NCBI GenBank assembly: GCA_024641785.1 | Contig: JAHECK010000006.1 | Span: 1-54,188, forward strand | Direction of reading: 5' to 3' | From: Flavobacteriales bacterium | GTDB lineage: Bacteria; Bacteroidota; Bacteroidia; Flavobacteriales_D; JAHECK01 | DNA: 54,188 nucleotides | Shown here: positions 50,814 to 54,188 of the stretch, piece after piece | Numbering within the stretch: the stretch's first letter is position 1 | Layout of the letters: the number at the start of each line of letters is the position of its first letter | The notes under the pieces: model-generated | The model's input: the letters and a program-made list of their open reading frames with translations, nothing else | Databases searched by the model: none | What the model was told of the DNA's origin: nothing | Made by a program: the position numbers and the translations under genes

Positions 50814-51541
50814 AGGTTTATGGTCTCATCGGTAAATCATTAAAGCATTCTTTTTCGAAAGAATATTTCACAAAGAAATTTGATCAAAACCATATCGTAG
50901 CGAGCTATCAAAATTTTGAGTTTGATCGTATCGAGGAAGTGAGACAAAGTCTTGAGAAAGTGAAAGAACTTAGCGGTTTAAATGTAACCATCCCTTACAA
51001 GCAAGTTATTATTCCGTTTTTAGATGAAATGGACGATGCAGCTAAGACCATTGGAGCTGTAAATACCATAACGATTCGAAATGGAAATTGGAAAGGCTAT
51101 AACAGCGATTATTATGGCTTTATGACTTCGCTGAAACCCTTTCTGGAAAACAAGCATGATCGAGCACTTTTGTTAGGATCCGGTGGAGCTTCATTGGCTA
51201 TTCAATATGCCTTAAAATTAATGAAGATTCCATTTCATGTGGTTTCTCGAGAAGAAGGCAAGGGTGATTTATACTATGAGGCCTTAAATGAGCATGTGAT
51301 CAAGGCGTGTAAATTAATAATTAATACTACTCCGTTGGGTACCTTCCCAAATGTAGAGGAATATCCACCTATTCCTTATGAATTTATTGGCCAGGATCAT
51401 TTCTTATATGATCTAGTATATAATCCTCAGAAAACTAAGTTTTTAAGCTTCGGAGAGGAACAGGGGGCCATGACTATGAATGGACTTGATATGTTACGAC
51501 ATCAGGCAGAAGGTTCATGGAAGATCTGGAACGATCATTAA
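50810..51541 (+). CDS. aroE: Shikimate dehydrogenase
   Basis: 243 aa, shorter than the about 270 aa of E. coli AroE but usual for this phylum. Shikimate-binding residues are in YGLIGKSLKHSFSKEYF, the catalytic Lys in LNVTIPYKQ and the Asp in YNSDYYGF, with GAVNTITI between. The NADP fold is LLLGSGGASLAIQYAL, and the C-terminal helix has NGLDMLRHQAEGSWKIW. It reduces 3-dehydroshikimate to shikimate for aromatic amino acids. It is last in the TPR-comA-DUF368-aroE operon, with no other aro gene nearby. Confidence 0.94.
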   Translation: MKVYGLIGKSLKHSFSKEYFTKKFDQNHIVASYQNFEFDRIEEVRQSLEKVKELSGLNVTIPYKQVIIPFLDEMDDAAKTIGAVNTITIRNGNWKGYNSDYYGFMTSLKPFLENKHDRALLLGSGGASLAIQYALKLMKIPFHVVSREEGKGDLYYEALNEHVIKACKLIINTTPLGTFPNVEEYPPIPYEFIGQDHFLYDLVYNPQKTKFLSFGEEQGAMTMNGLDMLRHQAEGSWKIWNDH

Positions 51542-51638
51542 ATCTATATTAAAATGGCCAGATTAGCTTGATTCATTCATCATTTATTGCATTTAATTTG
51601 GTTATTTTGCCAAGAGCTATTTGAATTATTTAATTTCT

Positions 51639-52649
51639 ATGAAGCAGGTTTATAATGTGATTATTTTAGTTTTTGTCTTAGTGATGAGTTCATGTTCAGA
51701 AGTCGCCGAAGTAAAAGAAACTAAGATAGACTATACCATTAATATCATTAAAAAGCTAGACCTGGCCATTCCATCGGGTTCGGGAATCACAGGTTATAAA
51801 GGTGGTTTTTTAACTGTAGGGGATGATACTCCATGGCTTTATTATCTGGATAGTGCCGGCACGCTTACCGATTCATTGCGATTATCTTATGTTGAAGGTT
51901 ATGTTCCAGGAGTAAGAATGGCATCTTCATTTAAACCCGATTTTGAATGTATTACTCGATTGAATGAGGAAATTGTTTTGATCATGGGTTCAGGATCCTA
52001 TAATTCAGGAAGAGATACCGCCTATTTGGTAAATGGAGCAGAACACCGAATTCTGGCCAAAAAGTCATTAGCCCCTTTATTTGCGTCTTTTGCTAAACTT
52101 GCAAGTATAGATGATGTTCATAAGATCAATATTGAAGGGATCGCAGTTGCCAATCATGATATTTACTTTTTTAATAGGGGAGATCTAAGTGGAAAAAGCA
52201 TTATTTTTAAAAGTGATCTTTATGAGTTCATCACTTATTTCACTTCGGGTAGTAGTATTCAGGTAAGTGCTTCTTATTCGCTTACTCCTTATAATAAAGA
52301 ATATGGTGAATCTACTTATTCAGCATGTATTTATGTCCCAAAAACGAATGTTTTTATTTACTCATCCACTTTAGAAGAAGGGAGTAGGATGGATTCGTCT
52401 GGGCTTATTATTGATGGAGATATAAAAGGATCCTTTTTAGGAAGGATCAGAATGAATGAATTAACGGATAGTATCACAATGGCGCATCCGATTACGGAGA
52501 ATGGAGTGTTGGCGCCGGTTAAGATCGAAGGAATTTGGCTCTATCAGGCGATTTCTGATTCGATCCTTCAGTTTATTGGTGTAAGTGATCCGGATAATGG
52601 AAGTACTGAGACCTTTATTATCGAGGTAAAAATAGACCGCTTAAATTAA
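51639..52649 (+). CDS. Lipoprotein of unknown function, probable beta-propeller
   Basis: 336 aa from ATG 51639, which starts a lipoprotein signal (MKQVYNVIILVFVLVMSSC, Cys19); a TTG at 51621 adds six residues and was not used. The mature protein is beta-rich with repeated hydrophobic strands and motifs such as IPSGSGITGYKGGFLTVGDD, FKPDFECITRLNEEIVLIMG, INIEGIAVANHDIYFFNRGD and IEGIWLYQAISDSILQFIGV, suggesting a propeller-like repeat. It resembles Bacteroidota proteins known only as DUF families; I cannot name the family. It lies 5 bases before mnmE, so it probably shares its transcript. Confidence 0.7.
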   Translation: MKQVYNVIILVFVLVMSSCSEVAEVKETKIDYTINIIKKLDLAIPSGSGITGYKGGFLTVGDDTPWLYYLDSAGTLTDSLRLSYVEGYVPGVRMASSFKPDFECITRLNEEIVLIMGSGSYNSGRDTAYLVNGAEHRILAKKSLAPLFASFAKLASIDDVHKINIEGIAVANHDIYFFNRGDLSGKSIIFKSDLYEFITYFTSGSSIQVSASYSLTPYNKEYGESTYSACIYVPKTNVFIYSSTLEEGSRMDSSGLIIDGDIKGSFLGRIRMNELTDSITMAHPITENGVLAPVKIEGIWLYQAISDSILQFIGVSDPDNGSTETFIIEVKIDRLN

Positions 52650-52654
52650 AGCAT

Positions 52655-54040
52655 ATGCAGATCGATCAAACGAAGACCATCAGTGCACTGGCAACTCCTT
52701 CAGGAATTGGTGCCATTGCGATGATCCGCTTATCGGGTCCGGATGCCATCGGGATCTGTCAACAGATCTTTAGTCGGGATCTAAGCAAAGTAGAAAGTCA
52801 CCGTGCTGTTTTTGGTAAGATCATGGATGGGAAAGAGATCGTTGATGAGGTTGTAGCGGTGGTTTATCGAAATCCCCATTCCTTTACCGGCGAAGACGTT
52901 GTCGAGATCACTTGTCATGCATCGCCCTATATTCAGCAAGAGATCCTTCGTTTATTATCCGATAAGGGTGCGGTATTGGCACGGGAGGGTGAATTTTCGA
53001 TGCGGGCTTATTTGAATGGAAAAATGGACTTATCGCAGGCCGAGGCCATTGCTGATATTATCGCTTCGGAAAGTGCGGCTGCGCATCGTATGGCCATGCA
53101 TCAAATGCGAGGAGGCTATTCGCAGAAAATTAATTCATTGAGGGAAGAGTTGATCAATTTTGCTTCATTAATTGAACTGGAATTGGATTTTGCAGAAGAG
53201 GATGTTGAGTTTGCAGATCGAAGTCAATTGCTTGAATTATTGGATCGGGTATTGAAAATGATACAAGAGCTGGCAGGATCTTTCCGAATTGGAAATGTGA
53301 TAAAGAATGGCGTTCCGGTGGCTATTGTTGGAGAGCCTAATGTAGGGAAATCTACTTTATTGAATGCCCTATTAAACGAAGAACGGGCCATCGTTTCTGA
53401 CATTGCCGGAACAACGAGGGATACGATTGAAGACACAGTTGTTATTGAAGGAATTCAGTTTCGATTTATCGATACGGCAGGAATTAGGGTGACGAGCGAT
53501 GCCATTGAATCGATGGGAATTGAGCGTGCTTTTTCTAAGATCAAGGATGCTTCGATTATTCTTTGCATGGTAAATTTATCGAAGGATGATAAAGCGGCTA
53601 TTGAAGATGAGGTAAGTAATATCTCTGACCGACTGGATGTAGGACAGCGACTTATTATCGTAGCCAATAAAGCGGATTTGGCGAATAAGGAAGACCTTCA
53701 TAAGTTGGATGATTTTAAAAATCGATTTACCCTATTAAAATTATCGGCTAAAGAGGGGAGTGGCATGGAGGAATTAAAGCAAGATCTTTTGGCCTATGTA
53801 AAAGAAGATCCGGCGGCATCGCAGCAAGTAATTGTTTCGAATGCACGGCATTATGAAGCCTTAAAAAAGGCGGAGGGATCTTTATTAGCAGTAAAAGAAG
53901 GCTTAGAAAATGGCATTTCCGGCGATCTTGTCGCTATGGATATCCGACAGGGAATATATTTTCTGGGAGAGATCACCGGTCAGATCAGTACAGATGATCT
54001 CTTGGGAAATATTTTTTCTAAGTTTTGTATCGGAAAGTAA
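52655..54040 (+). CDS. mnmE: tRNA modification GTPase MnmE
   Basis: 461 aa, complete. The N-terminal tetrahydrofolate-binding domain (TISALATPSGIGAIAMIRLSG; HSFTGEDVVEITCHAS) is followed by a helical domain with an inserted Era-like G domain: G1 GEPNVGKST (226-234), G2 GTTRD, G3 DTAG and G4 NKAD. The C terminus ends in FCIGK with the conserved catalytic Cys. With MnmG it forms the cmnm5U34 modification of tRNA wobble uridines. No mnmG is in the window. Confidence 0.96.
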   Translation: MQIDQTKTISALATPSGIGAIAMIRLSGPDAIGICQQIFSRDLSKVESHRAVFGKIMDGKEIVDEVVAVVYRNPHSFTGEDVVEITCHASPYIQQEILRLLSDKGAVLAREGEFSMRAYLNGKMDLSQAEAIADIIASESAAAHRMAMHQMRGGYSQKINSLREELINFASLIELELDFAEEDVEFADRSQLLELLDRVLKMIQELAGSFRIGNVIKNGVPVAIVGEPNVGKSTLLNALLNEERAIVSDIAGTTRDTIEDTVVIEGIQFRFIDTAGIRVTSDAIESMGIERAFSKIKDASIILCMVNLSKDDKAAIEDEVSNISDRLDVGQRLIIVANKADLANKEDLHKLDDFKNRFTLLKLSAKEGSGMEELKQDLLAYVKEDPAASQQVIVSNARHYEALKKAEGSLLAVKEGLENGISGDLVAMDIRQGIYFLGEITGQISTDDLLGNIFSKFCIGK

Positions 54041-54159
54041 GATGACAACTATTTAATACTATCTGAAAGCATCTATAAGCTAATCGTAGTAAGGTTTACA
54101 AGTCATTTTCATTTAGTATCTTTTCATTGCATTTAATAGCCATTATCGTTTGAGGTTTT

Positions 54160-54183
54160 TTGGAGGTTGGCATTTACCTCCAA
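54160..54183 (+). terminator. Hairpin downstream of mnmE, possible terminator
   Basis: A perfect 8-base-pair stem TTGGAGGT / ACCTCCAA with an 8-base loop lies 120 bases after mnmE, followed by only a short T-containing stretch (TATTT) at the window edge. The remaining 54041-54159 holds nothing else that I recognise. Confidence 0.4.
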
Positions 54184-54188
54184 TATTT

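Overview
The window reads as a low-GC, densely packed chromosome segment of a Bacteroidota bacterium, most likely from the Flavobacteriales or a close relative. The evidence is a type IX secretion (T9SS)/gliding cluster (gldJ, porU, porV), two PorP/SprF proteins, a giant PKD-repeat protein with a type B T9SS C-terminal domain, many small lipoproteins, and several promoter boxes of the Bacteroidota form TAnnTTTG. I see no tRNA, rRNA, CRISPR array, insertion sequence or prophage. No stretch without a gene exceeds 300 bases.

Layout from left to right. The 5' end of trmD runs off the left edge, divergent from a secreted TPR-like protein (358-1101). A four-gene, end-overlapping signalling operon follows (1240-5383): a PAS histidine kinase, an Rcp1-type single-domain response regulator, a REC-HisKA_3 hybrid kinase and a NarL-type regulator. 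Convergent to it is an exbB-exbD-tonB-like-folC operon, then the nhaD antiporter, anmK divergent from an acyl-CoA dehydrogenase, and murF.

Region 13694-21774 is the T9SS core: gldJ and a PorP/SprF gene on the minus strand, porU (sortase) and porV on the plus strand. It is followed by ispF, a lipoprotein-type Ntn asparaginase, valS-hisS, mogA, and an orphan fusion of an HD hydrolase domain to a Pycsar-effector-like (PycTM) membrane domain at 28301-29497. That fusion is the strongest candidate here for an undescribed signalling or defence protein. A DUF423 membrane protein and a three-lipoprotein CsgG-like/LPP20 operon come next.

Then come a saccharopine-dehydrogenase-like gene and an rpsP-rimM-trmN6 operon, in which rpsP carries a repetitive acidic tail and trmD is absent. 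A three-gene minus-strand operon (37151-44787) encodes a 1690-aa PKD adhesin, a PorE-like TPR/propeller protein lacking an OmpA domain, and a PorP/SprF. It looks like a self-contained T9SS cargo and anchoring module. The right part holds glmM-cysteine desulfurase (minus), a TPR-phosphosulfolactate synthase-DUF368-aroE operon (plus), a lipoprotein and mnmE.

Functionally the window mixes housekeeping (translation, peptidoglycan precursors and recycling, isoprenoid, folate and shikimate pathways) with cell-surface export machinery. All assignments come from reading motifs and translated sequence; no database search was run.
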